NCBI GenBank assembly: GCA_023404955.1
Contig: JAEXZY010000028.1
Coordinates: 1 to 64,000, forward strand
DNA from: Actinomycetes bacterium
Lineage (GTDB): Bacteria; Actinomycetota; Actinomycetes; Mycobacteriales; Mycobacteriaceae
Length of the DNA stretch: 64,000 nt
Direction: 5' to 3'
The notes below the pieces were generated by a model. It was not told where the DNA came from, made no database searches, and was given only the letters and a program-made list of their open reading frames with translations. Below, one piece after another: positions 52,958 through 62,168 of the stretch (its first letter is position 1; each line of letters begins with the position of its first letter). The translations under genes and the position numbers were made by a program.

Positions 52958-55099
52958 GTGACTGCCACCCTGGACATCCCGGACCAGAACCCCGACCTGG
53001 TACTCGACCAGAGCGCCGACGACTACTGGAACCACTATCAGCTGACCTTCGCGCTGTACAGCGTCAGCGACCGCGCCATTCCGTCGGCGTTCGACGGCCT
53101 CAAGCCCGGCCAACGGCGACTGCTCTATCAAATGCACGATTCGCGGTTGCTGCCCGGCAACAAGCCGCAGAAGTCGTCGAAGGTTTGCTCGGCGGTGACC
53201 GGCAATCTGCACCCTCACGGGGGCGCGTCGATGTACGGCGCGGCCGCGCTGATGGCCGCGGAATTCCAGCGCGTCAAGGTCATTGACGGACAAGGTGCTT
53301 TCCCGCGCATCCAAGGAGACATCCCGGCGGCCGACCGCTACACCGAGATGCGGTTGTCCGCACCTGGAGCGGCGCTGACCGCCGAACTCGACGATCACGC
53401 GGTCCCGATGGTGCCGACGTTCGACGGTGAGTGGACCGAGCCGACGATGCTGCCGGCTCAGTGGCCGGTGCTGCTGTGCAACGGTGCTGTCGGCATCGCC
53501 GAGGGCTGGGCCACCAAGGTGCCCGCGCACAACCCCCGCGAGGTGATGGCTGCCTGCCGGGCCCTGTTGAAGACCCCGAACATGACCGACGACAGATTGG
53601 TCAAGCTCATTCCGGGGCCCGACTGGGGCTGCGGCGCCACCGTCGTCGGCACGGCCGGGTTGCGGGAGTACATCACCACGGGCCGGGGCGCGTTCACCGT
53701 CCGCGGCACCATCCATATCGATGGCAAGAACTGCGTCATCACCGAGCTGCCGCCCGGCGTGGCGAGCAACACTGTGCAGGAACGTATTCGGGCGCTGGTC
53801 GAATCCGGTGAGATGTCCGGAGTAGCCGACATGTCGGACCTCACCGACCGGCGCAATGGTCTGCGCATCGTGGTCACCGCCAAGCGCGGGCACAGCGCCG
53901 AGGACATCCGCACCCAGCTGCTGGCGCTCACTCCGCTGGAGTCGACGTTCGCCGCGAGCCTGGTGGCGCTCGACGAGAACCGCGTGCCCCGCTGGTGGTC
54001 GGTCCGCGAACTCATCAAGGCGTTCCTGACGCTGCGGGATTCGGTGGTGCTGCACCGCAGCGAGTACCGGCTGGAGAAGGTGACCGCGCGTCGTCACCTG
54101 GTGGCCGGTCTGATGACTATCCATCTGGACATCGACGCAGCGGTCGCGGTCATCCGGGGCTCTGAGACCGTCGACGAGGCGCGTCAAGGACTGCAGGAGC
54201 GGTTCGGAATCGACGCCGTGCAGGCCGATTATGTTCTGGCACTGCAACTTCGGCGTCTGACCAAGCTGGACGTCATCGAGTTGCGGGCCGAGGCGGAGAA
54301 GCTGGACGCCGAGTTCACCGCGTTGACCGAACTGGTGACCGACCCCGACGCGCGTCGCAGGGTGATCGACCAGGAGCTCGTCGAGACGGCGAAGCTGTTC
54401 AAAGGCCCGGAGTTCGACCGCCGCACCGTGCTGGACGCCGAGGCCACCCCCGTGACGGCGGGCGGTGACGAGGACGGTCCGCGCGAGCGCAAGGTCAACA
54501 CCGCCTGGCGCCTCGACGACCGCGGGGTGTTCTCCGACAGTCACGGGGAACTGCTCACCTCCGGTCTCGGCTGGGCAGTGTGGGGCGACGGGCGCGTGAA
54601 GTTCACCAACGGAAGCGGTCTGCCGTACAAGATCCGCGACATCCCGGTGGCGCCGGACATCACCGGCCTGGTGCGCTCTGGAGTGCTGCCGGAGGGCTAT
54701 CACCTGGCATTGGTGACACGGCGGGGCAAGATCCTGCGGATCGATCCGGCCGCGGTCAACCCGCAGGGCGCGGCGGGCAACGGCGTCGCCGGGGTGAAAC
54801 TGGCCGGTGACGGCGACGAGGTGGTCGCCGCGCTGCCCGTGTCGTGCGCCAACGGTGAGGCGATCTTGTCGCTGGCCGAAAAGAGTTGGAAGGTCACCGA
54901 AGTCGCCGACATTCCGGTCAAGGGCCGCGGCGGCGCCGGCGTCGGGTTCCACCCGTTCATCAAAGGCGAGGACGCGCTGCTGGCGGCGTCGATCTCGGCG
55001 ACGGGTTACGTGCGTGGCACGCGGACCGTGCGCGCGGAGAATCGCGCCAAAGCCTCGAACAAGGGATCCGGAAGCGACGTCACCCCGCGGGCCGATTAG
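52958..55099 (+). CDS. TopoM-like DNA cleavage (GyrA/ParC-type) subunit of atypical type II topoisomerase
   Basis: 713 residues. Winged-helix/tower region of GyrA type: AIPSAFDGLKPGQRRLLYQM, GNLHPHGGASMYGAAALMA, and catalytic Tyr128 in PAADRYTEMRLS. A coiled-coil gate (about 360-460) follows, then a shortened C-terminal domain with beta-pinwheel-like repeats (TRRGKILRIDP; SLAEKSWKVTEV) but no GyrA-box, so it is not gyrase A. GTG start 9 nt after the TopoN-like stop with AGGAG upstream; the two are an operon. Its stop overlaps that of the convergent PPOX gene by 4 nt. Confidence 0.87.
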   Translation: MTATLDIPDQNPDLVLDQSADDYWNHYQLTFALYSVSDRAIPSAFDGLKPGQRRLLYQMHDSRLLPGNKPQKSSKVCSAVTGNLHPHGGASMYGAAALMAAEFQRVKVIDGQGAFPRIQGDIPAADRYTEMRLSAPGAALTAELDDHAVPMVPTFDGEWTEPTMLPAQWPVLLCNGAVGIAEGWATKVPAHNPREVMAACRALLKTPNMTDDRLVKLIPGPDWGCGATVVGTAGLREYITTGRGAFTVRGTIHIDGKNCVITELPPGVASNTVQERIRALVESGEMSGVADMSDLTDRRNGLRIVVTAKRGHSAEDIRTQLLALTPLESTFAASLVALDENRVPRWWSVRELIKAFLTLRDSVVLHRSEYRLEKVTARRHLVAGLMTIHLDIDAAVAVIRGSETVDEARQGLQERFGIDAVQADYVLALQLRRLTKLDVIELRAEAEKLDAEFTALTELVTDPDARRRVIDQELVETAKLFKGPEFDRRTVLDAEATPVTAGGDEDGPRERKVNTAWRLDDRGVFSDSHGELLTSGLGWAVWGDGRVKFTNGSGLPYKIRDIPVAPDITGLVRSGVLPEGYHLALVTRRGKILRIDPAAVNPQGAAGNGVAGVKLAGDGDEVVAALPVSCANGEAILSLAEKSWKVTEVADIPVKGRGGAGVGFHPFIKGEDALLAASISATGYVRGTRTVRAENRAKASNKGSGSDVTPRAD

Positions 55100-55518
55100 T
55101 CGCCGTACTGCCAGGAGCGGGTGCGCACCGGCGTGACGTAGATGTAGGCGGCGCCGGGCCTCGGCTCGGTGGGCAACTCGTTCTCCGGCACGCCGCGCCG
55201 TCGTGCGCCGTGTCGCGCGAGCTCGACGGCTTCTTCGGCGTTGCGGACGACGCGCGCGTGGCCCTGGAACATGACACCTCGGATGTCGGACATCGTGGAG
55301 CCGTCCTCGAGCATCACGCTCACCTTCGGGTTGGCTTCGATGTTGGCGATCTTGCGCGTGCGGTCGCGCACACCCATGACGATGTCGTCTCCGACCCGGA
55401 AGTACCCCAGCGGCACGCTGTGGGGGAACCCGTCCTCGTCGATGGTCGTCAGCGTCGCCCAGCCGGGACGGCTGTCGACAAGGGCCTTGATCTCGTCGTC
55501 GGTGAGTGAGCGTGGCAT
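55096..55518 (-). CDS. PPOX-class flavin/F420-binding split-barrel protein
   Basis: 140 residues, pyridoxamine-phosphate-oxidase-like split barrel. WATLTTIDEDGFPHSVPLGYF and VRDRTRKIANIEANPKVSVML are the cofactor-facing strands common to mycobacterial PPOX/FDOR enzymes that use F420 or FMN to reduce small substrates. A specific substrate cannot be assigned. Convergent overlap with the TopoM-like gene; divergent from the beta-propeller gene. Confidence 0.85.
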   Translation of the reverse strand: MPRSLTDDEIKALVDSRPGWATLTTIDEDGFPHSVPLGYFRVGDDIVMGVRDRTRKIANIEANPKVSVMLEDGSTMSDIRGVMFQGHARVVRNAEEAVELARHGARRRGVPENELPTEPRPGAAYIYVTPVRTRSWQYGD

Positions 55519-55597
55519 GACACGAGGCTACTGGTCCGATTTCTCTTCACAGGCGCTTCCCAGAGTGCTTTGCTGAATGAGCCACGGGAGGTGCGCG

Positions 55598-57724
55598 ATG
55601 GGGCGACAACATCACATTGGCCGAGTGGGGGCACTGGCCGTTGCGTTGGGAATTGGTTGGGCAATCGTCGGTTTGGCTGGGCAGGTGCAGGCCGAACCGG
55701 ACGGGGCGACCGCATCGGCAGGCTCGTCACAGCGCGCCGACGCGCCCGCCGAGCGCGGCGGCAAGGTTGCCGACAGACCCTGGCGTAGCAGAGCCCGCGC
55801 GAGCACCGACACCGACGACGGCGCTTCCCCGAAGAAGCGCCGTTCCGTGACCAAGCGAAACGTCACGGCGGCCGACCCCGAGGATGTCGGCATCAATCGA
55901 ATCGCACAGACGAAGCTGTTCTCACCGAAGCCGGCCCCGGGACCTGCCGACGCTCCCGAGGCCCCGGCCACCTCATCGCTGCTGTGGACGATGGTGGGTT
56001 CCGCTCGCCGCGACATCGACGACGTGCAGGCTGCCGTCGGATCCTCCGAGCTCCCCGGGGAGGCATACGAGTCACCGGTCGTCACCGCAGACGGGACCGT
56101 CTACCAGGTGACCCGTGAGGTGTTCAGCCGACGCGAGTCCACTACCCACGTCTCCGTCCTCGACGACAACGCCCAGGTCGTCGCGAGCGCCGACATCGAC
56201 GGCTACGCCTACTTCCCTGCCGCACGCCCCGACGGGACGGTCATCGTCATCACCCAGGGAACCGGCGGTCGGCGCTCGACCGTCTCAACGGTTGACAGCT
56301 CCGGAACCGTCACCAGGATCGGGCGGATCACCGGGACACCCGATCAGCGGGTGCGCGTGGGGGCGGACGGCGCGCTGTACATCAGCACCGAGGTCCCCAC
56401 CTTCGGCGTCATGGGCGCGACCCGCCCGCACCGGTTGGTGCGAATCTCGCCGAACGGCACGTCGCAAGTCCTGCCGTACGACACCGCGGTCGAGCTCAGG
56501 CCTGATGGGAGCGCCTACCTGGTGTCCACCCAGAACGGGTTCTCATCGCTACGGGTTTTCAGTTCAACCGGGGCCACGAGAACCATTGCCCTCCCCTACA
56601 CCTCGGACCCGAGTGACCCGATCGTGGGTGACGACGGCACGGTCTACGTCACTGCCGGGGTGAAGGGGCTGTTCGGTAGCGAGACGACTCGCGTCTACAC
56701 CGTGAGCGGGACCTCGAGCACGGTGCGCACCGTCGACGGACTGCCGGGGCGGACCGTGGTCGCGCCGGACGGCGTCTACCTGGAGACGTACAGCTATCCG
56801 GGCGCGAGCGACGACGGCACCGGAACCACCCTCATCTCGAAGATCACCCCGACCACGGTGGACACCTCCGACGTGATCGACGGCCGCATCGTCAGTTTCC
56901 TCATGCAGGTCGCGGCGGATGGCAGCGTCTTCGCGCCACTGGCGGTCCCGGCGTCCTCGACGACCACCCCGGTGGCGATCGTCGCTGCCGATGGCAGCGT
57001 CGCCGTCGTTTCGGTGCCGGGCACACCGACGCAGTCTTCCGCGACGCCGGGCCAGGCGAACTTCGTGTCTCCCGCGACAGCGACTGTGGGGTACGTCAAC
57101 TACACCGCGGACGGTACCGAGCATGTTGCGGTGCTGAACACCGACGGCACGCTCGCTCGAACAGTCGACCTGCCGGCAGGTGCGTCCGGGAGCTCTGTGG
57201 TGTTCGGCCCCGACGGCTCCCCGTACCAGCTGCTGCGATACGCCGGGCCTGATGGGTTCATCGTTGCCAACCAGGTCCTCGCGCTCGCGACCGACACGTT
57301 GACGACCGAGGCGCCTGGGTCTGCCGGGTACATCGAGTTCGGCCCGGACGGCACCGGGTATCTGCTGGTGTCGGGAAGTGGCGGCGCGTGGAGCATCCTG
57401 GGCTTCGACGCGGCAGGAAATAACGTCATGCCGCTGAGCGAATTTAACAGCCTGACGGCGACCGTCACTGAGGACCTCGAGCAGCAGGTGTTCTCGTTCG
57501 GCCCCGACGGCACCGCGTACGTCATCAACAACGACGTCGGTCCCACCGCAAGCGTGTATGCGCTCACGCCGTCGGGCGCACAGAAAGTGTTGGAGGTCGA
57601 TAGAGCTTCCAGCGCGAGAGCCTTCCTGTCAGCCTTCGAGGCGGACGGTACCGGATACGTCTCCGTGGGGACGACCGCCAAAGACACTGTAGTACAGAGC
57701 TTTTCGGCCCTGACCGTGCTGTGA
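55598..57724 (+). CDS. Exported beta-propeller-like repeat protein
   Basis: 708 residues. N-terminus GRQHHIGRVGALAVALGIGW plus AQAEP-like region acts as export signal; a low-complexity Ala/Ser/Arg linker runs to about residue 100. From about 150 to the end at least eight repeats share the core D-G-T-x-Y-x-V/T (ADGTVYQVT, DGTVIVIT, ADGALYIST, DGTVYVTA, DGTAYVIN and others), each a four-strand blade by pattern, so a seven- or eight-bladed propeller is likely. Such proteins bind ligands at the cell surface; function unknown. ATG with GGGAGG 7 nt upstream. The N-terminal motif matches that of the phosphodiesterase at 41597. Confidence 0.75.
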   Translation: MGRQHHIGRVGALAVALGIGWAIVGLAGQVQAEPDGATASAGSSQRADAPAERGGKVADRPWRSRARASTDTDDGASPKKRRSVTKRNVTAADPEDVGINRIAQTKLFSPKPAPGPADAPEAPATSSLLWTMVGSARRDIDDVQAAVGSSELPGEAYESPVVTADGTVYQVTREVFSRRESTTHVSVLDDNAQVVASADIDGYAYFPAARPDGTVIVITQGTGGRRSTVSTVDSSGTVTRIGRITGTPDQRVRVGADGALYISTEVPTFGVMGATRPHRLVRISPNGTSQVLPYDTAVELRPDGSAYLVSTQNGFSSLRVFSSTGATRTIALPYTSDPSDPIVGDDGTVYVTAGVKGLFGSETTRVYTVSGTSSTVRTVDGLPGRTVVAPDGVYLETYSYPGASDDGTGTTLISKITPTTVDTSDVIDGRIVSFLMQVAADGSVFAPLAVPASSTTTPVAIVAADGSVAVVSVPGTPTQSSATPGQANFVSPATATVGYVNYTADGTEHVAVLNTDGTLARTVDLPAGASGSSVVFGPDGSPYQLLRYAGPDGFIVANQVLALATDTLTTEAPGSAGYIEFGPDGTGYLLVSGSGGAWSILGFDAAGNNVMPLSEFNSLTATVTEDLEQQVFSFGPDGTAYVINNDVGPTASVYALTPSGAQKVLEVDRASSARAFLSAFEADGTGYVSVGTTAKDTVVQSFSALTVL

Positions 57725-57741
57725 GACGGCCCGGTCTCGAG

Positions 57742-57781
57742 CTCCGACAAGTTGGAGCACCGCAACTCTTCGTGCGTTTTT
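57742..57781 (+). terminator. Weak terminator after the beta-propeller gene
   Basis: A CTCC...GGAG hairpin (57742-57757) and a GCAC...GTGC pair (57757-57775) precede GTTTTT. Stems are short, so this is tentative. Confidence 0.3.
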
Positions 57782-57812
57782 AGTGATCGAGGGCGGGTGC
57801 ACGAGAACGGCA

Positions 57813-58436
57813 TCAGGTGAGGCGCTCCGAAAGCTTGTGTGTTCCCGCGCCGCCGAGTTGCTTCAGGGCATCGGTCCGGCCGGCCATCGCCATGAGGAGC
57901 GCCTCGCCGGGACCGCGCACTTCCGGCCCTTTGCCGTGCGACCATTCGATGTCAGTGGCCACGAGCCGGACGCCGCGAGCCCGCCAGGCGCCGCGGACGA
58001 GCGGTGCGTAGAGGGCGAAGTTCAGCACTGCATAAAGGCGATCGGACGGAATCGTGCGCGGCATGTTCAGTGGCCGACGGATGTCCTGTTGATGGATCAT
58101 GCCGTCGACCAACGCGATCATGCCGTTGAAGCCGGCTGTCAAGCCGCGCGGACGGATGTGCTCGCGGACCGACGCGACCAACTCGTCGGGCGAGCGCGAT
58201 GCCAGGTCGCGTGCACCAATATCGTTGATTCGATTCACGATAAATGCACCGCGTACGAAGCGGGCCGCCAGACCGGCGGCACCGAGCTCGTCATAGCTGA
58301 TGGCATGAGCGACGACGTCGCGCACGCGCCATCGGTCACACAGACTGTCTGCGTCCCACTGGTCCGGGCTCAGACCCGCGAGGAACTCCGCAAACTCGCG
58401 GCGCTCGTCACACGCCATCTCCATGGTGCTTGCCAC
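57813..58436 (-). CDS. DinB-like / maleylpyruvate-isomerase-family protein (TIGR03083 type)
   Basis: 207 residues. DERREFAEFLAGLSPDQWDADSLCDRWRVRDVVAHAI is the opening of the mycothiol-dependent maleylpyruvate isomerase N-terminal domain family, where His in DVVAHA and His in GMIHQQDIRRPL (usually H-x3-D-x-R) are metal ligands. These four-helix DinB-superfamily proteins are probably thiol-linked transferases or isomerases; the substrate is unknown. The GTG at 58436 was chosen because GGGAGGG lies about 6 nt upstream; a start at 58457 adds seven residues. Adjacent downstream of tRNA-Pro on the same strand. Confidence 0.8.
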   Translation of the reverse strand: MASTMEMACDERREFAEFLAGLSPDQWDADSLCDRWRVRDVVAHAISYDELGAAGLAARFVRGAFIVNRINDIGARDLASRSPDELVASVREHIRPRGLTAGFNGMIALVDGMIHQQDIRRPLNMPRTIPSDRLYAVLNFALYAPLVRGAWRARGVRLVATDIEWSHGKGPEVRGPGEALLMAMAGRTDALKQLGGAGTHKLSERLT

Positions 58437-58570
58437 GACGCCCTCCCACCGCAACACAGCGAGGCTATACCTCGCATGCGCGCGTCCGTTGTCGAACTCG
58501 GAGAGCGGTCGTCACCCCCGCCCACCGACCCCGGCGATCAAAGCCGTCGCCATCCGCGTCCCGGGGGCAA

Positions 58571-58607
58571 CAGAAAGGCGGCCCTCCGAATTCTCGGAAA
58601 ACCGCCT
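58571..58607 (-). terminator. Terminator of tRNA-Pro
   Basis: Minus strand: AGGCGG ... CCGAGAATTCGG ... CCGCCT followed by TTCTGTT. The outer 6-bp stem plus inner 4-bp stem begin about 20 nt after the tRNA 3' end. Confidence 0.55.
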
Positions 58608-58626
58608 CTGACCTGCAAACATCTTG

Positions 58627-58700
<74 letters not shown>

Positions 58701-58800
58701 CGCGCCTCCCGGGATCGCCGGTCGGCGGTCGAAAGCTTACAGCAGGGTTACCCCCGGCTCCCAACCGCGTCGCTGAGCCCTTGGCGGGTATCACCGATTG

Positions 58801-60279
58801 ATGAGTGACACTCCCCTGTGGCTGTTCGCCGATCAGCTCGGCCCGGCCGTCTACGGCGGCGAGCACGCCCATCGCGAGGTCCTCCTCATCGAAGCCACCT
58901 CGGCCCTGGCCAAGCGCCGCTACCACCGCCAGAAACTGCACCTGGTGCTCTCCGCGCTGCGCCACGCCGAACGCGACCTCGGCGACCGCGCGACGCTGCT
59001 CAAGGCCGACACCTACACCGACGCGCTCGAGCAGTTCGACCGTCCCGTCCTCGTGCATCAGCCCACCTCGCACGCCGCCGAACGCTTCGTCAACCGGCTG
59101 CAGAAGCAGGGCCTCGTCGAAGAGGTACTGCCGACGCCGACATTCGCTCTGCCGCGCAAGGACTTCGAAGAGTGGGCCGGCAACCGCACCCGCTTTCGGA
59201 TGGAGGATTTCTACCGCGACCAACGCCGCCGCTTCGACGTGCTGATGAACGGCGCCGACCCCGTCGGCAAGCGGTGGAACTACGACGAAGACAACCGGGA
59301 GTCACCCCCGAAGAAGCAGAAACAGCTCGACGTACCGGCCCCGTACAAGCCTCGCGAAGACGACATCGACGAGCAGGTCCGGCGCGACCTCGACGCGATG
59401 GACCTCGACACCGTCGGCGCCGACGGCCCGCGCCTGTTCGCCGTCACCCCGACCGAGGCGAAGCGGGCGCTTAAGCGCTTCATCGACCACCGGCTGGAAT
59501 TGTTCGGCCGTTACGAGGACGCCATGATGGGCGGCGACTGGGCGATGTCGCACTCGCTGCTGTCGGTCCCGCTCAACCTAGGGGTGCTGCATCCTCTCGA
59601 CGCCGTCGAAGCCGCTGAGCAGGCCTATCGCGACGGCGACGCTCCCCTGGCCGCCACCGAGGGCTTCATCCGGCAAATCCTCGGCTGGCGCGAGTACATG
59701 TGGCATCTCTACTGGCACTTCGGCCCCGACTACACCAAGAAGAACGAACTGAAGGCGCACACGCCGCTACCGCAGTGGTTCGCCGACCTCGACGCCGACG
59801 CCGTCACCGCGGCCTGCCTGCACCACGCCCTCAAAGGCGTTCGCGACCGCGGCTGGTCCCACCACATCCAGCGTCTGATGATCCTCGGCAGCCATGCGCT
59901 GCAACGCGGCTACCGGCCCGACGAGCTGACCGAATGGTTCGCCACCGCCTACGTCGACGGGTTCCGCTGGGTGATGCCCACCAACGTCGTCGGGATGAGC
60001 CAGCACGCCGACGGCGGACTGCTGGCCACGAAGCCCTACACCTCGGGCGGCGCCTACATCAACAAGATGAGCGACCACTGCGGCGACTGCGCCTTCGACC
60101 CGAAGAAGCGCCTCGGCGAGGACGCGTGCCCGTTCACCGCCGGCTACTGGGCCTTCACACACCGGCACCAGGATCTGCTCGCCAAGAACATGCGCACCCG
60201 GCGCGCGGTGTCGTCAATGGAGCGTCTCGGTGACCTCGAGGCCGTCCTCGAGCAGGAGTCAGCGCGCGACCGGTTCTGA
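58801..60279 (+). CDS. FeS-type cryptochrome/photolyase (PhrB/(6-4) photolyase-like)
   Basis: 492 residues. N-terminal alpha/beta antenna domain beginning LWLFADQLGPAVYG (about 1-130), then a helical FAD domain with LSVPLNLGVLHPLD, GFIRQILGWREYMWHLYW and GWSHHIQRLMILGSH. Cysteines in ACLHHAL and in SDHCGDCAFDPKKRLGEDAC correspond to the four ligands of the 4Fe-4S cluster in bacterial FeS-BCP photolyases such as PhrB, which repair (6-4) photoproducts with light. The ATG follows a TTG in frame; ATG preferred. 3' end overlaps the TSUP gene by 21 nt. Confidence 0.9.
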   Translation: MSDTPLWLFADQLGPAVYGGEHAHREVLLIEATSALAKRRYHRQKLHLVLSALRHAERDLGDRATLLKADTYTDALEQFDRPVLVHQPTSHAAERFVNRLQKQGLVEEVLPTPTFALPRKDFEEWAGNRTRFRMEDFYRDQRRRFDVLMNGADPVGKRWNYDEDNRESPPKKQKQLDVPAPYKPREDDIDEQVRRDLDAMDLDTVGADGPRLFAVTPTEAKRALKRFIDHRLELFGRYEDAMMGGDWAMSHSLLSVPLNLGVLHPLDAVEAAEQAYRDGDAPLAATEGFIRQILGWREYMWHLYWHFGPDYTKKNELKAHTPLPQWFADLDADAVTAACLHHALKGVRDRGWSHHIQRLMILGSHALQRGYRPDELTEWFATAYVDGFRWVMPTNVVGMSQHADGGLLATKPYTSGGAYINKMSDHCGDCAFDPKKRLGEDACPFTAGYWAFTHRHQDLLAKNMRTRRAVSSMERLGDLEAVLEQESARDRF

Positions 60280-61173
60280 GTCCGGTTCCGAGACAGGCGC
60301 GGGAACCGTCTTGGGCGCCCGCGACACCCGCCACGCGTAGACGACCAGCGACACCCAAGCCACCACGATCAGCGTGTAGATGGCCGTCGACCACGGCCAC
60401 TGGATGTCGAAGAAGTGCACCAGCTTCTGGCTGTTGGTCAGCACGATGACCCCGCCCACACCGGTCCCCAGCAGGGCCGGGCTGATCCGGCTCACCAACC
60501 ACGCGGCGATCGGCGCAGCGATCACGCCGCCCACCATGAGCCCCACCACCACCGGCCAGTTCTGGAAGAACTCGTCGCGTAGGCCGACCAGGAATCCGAG
60601 CGACGCCGAGATCGACACGAGGAACTCCGACGCACTGACCGAGCCGATCACGGTGCGCGGTGCCGTCTTTCCTTGCGACAGCAGCGTGCTCGTCGTCACC
60701 GGACCCCATCCGCCGCCACCGGACGCGTCGATGAATCCGCCGAACAGACCAAGCGGGGCAAGGAACTTCGCCCCGTGCCGAGTGCCTCGCCCACGGACTG
60801 CGATCGGCGTGCGCAGCGAGAACCGCAGCAGGACGTAGGCGCCGATCGCCATCAGGATGGCGGCCATCAGCGGCGCGGCGTGCTCGGTCGACAGCGACGA
60901 CAGCACCGTCGCCCCGAGGAACGCGCCGACGGCACCAGGCAGGCCCAGCTTGGCGACCAGCGGCCAGTCGATGTTCTTGAACCGCCAGTGCGAGAGCCCC
61001 GACGCGAGCGTCGTGCCCACCTCGGCGAGGTGGACGGCGGCGCTGGCTTGGGCGGCGCCGACGCTGGAGAGCACCAGCAACGTGGTGGCCGTGACGCCGA
61101 ACGCCATCCCGAGCGCGCCGTCGACCAGCTGGGCGCCGACACCGACGAGGGTGAAGATCAGTAGGGAACGCAT
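60259..61173 (-). CDS. TauE/SafE (TSUP) sulfite/sulfonate exporter-like permease 1
   Basis: 304 residues with eight or nine membrane segments. LIFTLVGVGAQLVDGALGMAFG opening, HLAEVGTTLASGLSHWRFKNIDW between halves, and GFIDASGGGGWGPV are typical of the TSUP family (sulfur oxyanion or organosulfur transport). A Pro/Glu-rich tail follows. The 5' leader holds a 37-codon reading frame ending near Cys-Cys (61228-61341), which fits cysteine-linked control and supports a sulfur substrate. ATG start; no co-transcribed downstream gene. Confidence 0.85.
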   Translation of the reverse strand: MRSLLIFTLVGVGAQLVDGALGMAFGVTATTLLVLSSVGAAQASAAVHLAEVGTTLASGLSHWRFKNIDWPLVAKLGLPGAVGAFLGATVLSSLSTEHAAPLMAAILMAIGAYVLLRFSLRTPIAVRGRGTRHGAKFLAPLGLFGGFIDASGGGGWGPVTTSTLLSQGKTAPRTVIGSVSASEFLVSISASLGFLVGLRDEFFQNWPVVVGLMVGGVIAAPIAAWLVSRISPALLGTGVGGVIVLTNSQKLVHFFDIQWPWSTAIYTLIVVAWVSLVVYAWRVSRAPKTVPAPVSEPDSEPVAR

Positions 61174-61227
61174 GGTTGCTTTCGGATGCGGTCACGCGGA
61201 GCGACCGGTCGGACGAGGGAAGCGGCG

Positions 61228-61341
61228 TCAGGAACGCCGACAACACCACTCGTCGAAAGCCATCAGGCGGCGCGACGGCCAGAAGGGCTCGAGCGCTGAC
61301 GCGTCGGACGGGCACGCCGCCACCGTCACGTCTTCGACCAT
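61228..61341 (-). CDS. Cys-Cys-ending leader peptide (candidate attenuator uORF) of the TSUP gene
   Basis: A 37-codon ORF in the leader of the TSUP permease gene. It opens MVEDVTVAACPSDASA and ends AFDEWCCRRS. Purine-rich GGGGATGGGG precedes the ATG and TAGGCT lies about 30 nt upstream as a possible -10. The stop falls in a GGCG/CGCC hairpin and a second GGTC/GACC hairpin follows before the permease start. Cysteine-responsive small uORFs with C-terminal Cys runs are known upstream of sulfur genes in M. smegmatis; assignment here is inferred from that pattern. Confidence 0.45.
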   Translation of the reverse strand: MVEDVTVAACPSDASALEPFWPSRRLMAFDEWCCRRS

Positions 61342-61375
61342 CGACAACCCCATCCCCTGATCAGATTCGGCCAGC

Positions 61376-62158
61376 CTACACAGCCAACAATCGGTAGAGC
61401 CCGATCAATCCCACGACGACGATCACCGCGCGCAGCGCGTTCGGCGAGAGTCGACGGCCGTAGTGCGCGCCGAGGAACCCGCCGATCAGGGAACCGAGCG
61501 CAATCAGCCCGGCAGCCAGCCAGCTGATCCGGTCGAACGCCACCAGCGTGTAAGCGGTCGCGGCGACGATGTTCACGAGCAGCGACAGCAGGTTCTTGGC
61601 CGCATTCATCCGCTGCATGTCCTCGGGCAGCAGCGCGCCCATCACCGCGACCAGCAGGATGCCCTGGGCGGCGGTGAAGTAGCCGCCGTAGACACCGACC
61701 GCGAAGGTCAGCGCGACCAGCGCGGTCATGCGCGCCGCGGAGACGTGGTCGGCGGACTGACCGGCCGCTTCGGCACGCCGGCGCGCCCAGGCCTGGATCC
61801 GCGGCCCGATGACCACCAACACCAGCGCCAGGATCAACAGCACCGGCACGACCTGAAGGAATACCTTCTCCGGCAGGTGCAGAAGCAGCCACGCTCCACC
61901 GCCCGCACCGAGCAGCGACGCAGGGATCTGCCAGCGCAACCGGCTCCATTGCCCACGCAGTTCTCGGCGGTACCCCCAGGTGCCCGACACGCCGCCGGCG
62001 ACCAGGCCGACCGCGTTCGACATCGTGGAGGTCACCGGCGGATATCCGAGCGCCACGAGCGTGGGGAACGTGATGAGGGTGCCCGAGCCGACGAGCGCGT
62101 TGATCGCCCCCGCTCCGACGCCCGCGAGGGCGATGAGGATCATGTCGACGACGGGCAT
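61376..62158 (-). CDS. TauE/SafE (TSUP) permease 2
   Basis: 260 residues, about eight membrane segments: MILIALAGVGAGAINALVGSGTLITFPTLVALGYPPVTS opening (quoted motif INALVGSGTLITFP is family-typical), GTWGYRRELRGQ, and VYGGYFTAAQGILLVAVMG in the second half. Transport of sulfur or other anions is assumed from the family. The ATG at 62158 has AGGG upstream and lies 10 nt after der, so it is the last gene of the cmk-der-TSUP transcript. Only about 20% like the adjacent TSUP 1 by eye, so it is not a recent duplicate. Confidence 0.87.
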   Translation of the reverse strand: MPVVDMILIALAGVGAGAINALVGSGTLITFPTLVALGYPPVTSTMSNAVGLVAGGVSGTWGYRRELRGQWSRLRWQIPASLLGAGGGAWLLLHLPEKVFLQVVPVLLILALVLVVIGPRIQAWARRRAEAAGQSADHVSAARMTALVALTFAVGVYGGYFTAAQGILLVAVMGALLPEDMQRMNAAKNLLSLLVNIVAATAYTLVAFDRISWLAAGLIALGSLIGGFLGAHYGRRLSPNALRAVIVVVGLIGLYRLLAV

Positions 62159-62168
62159 TCGAGGCACC

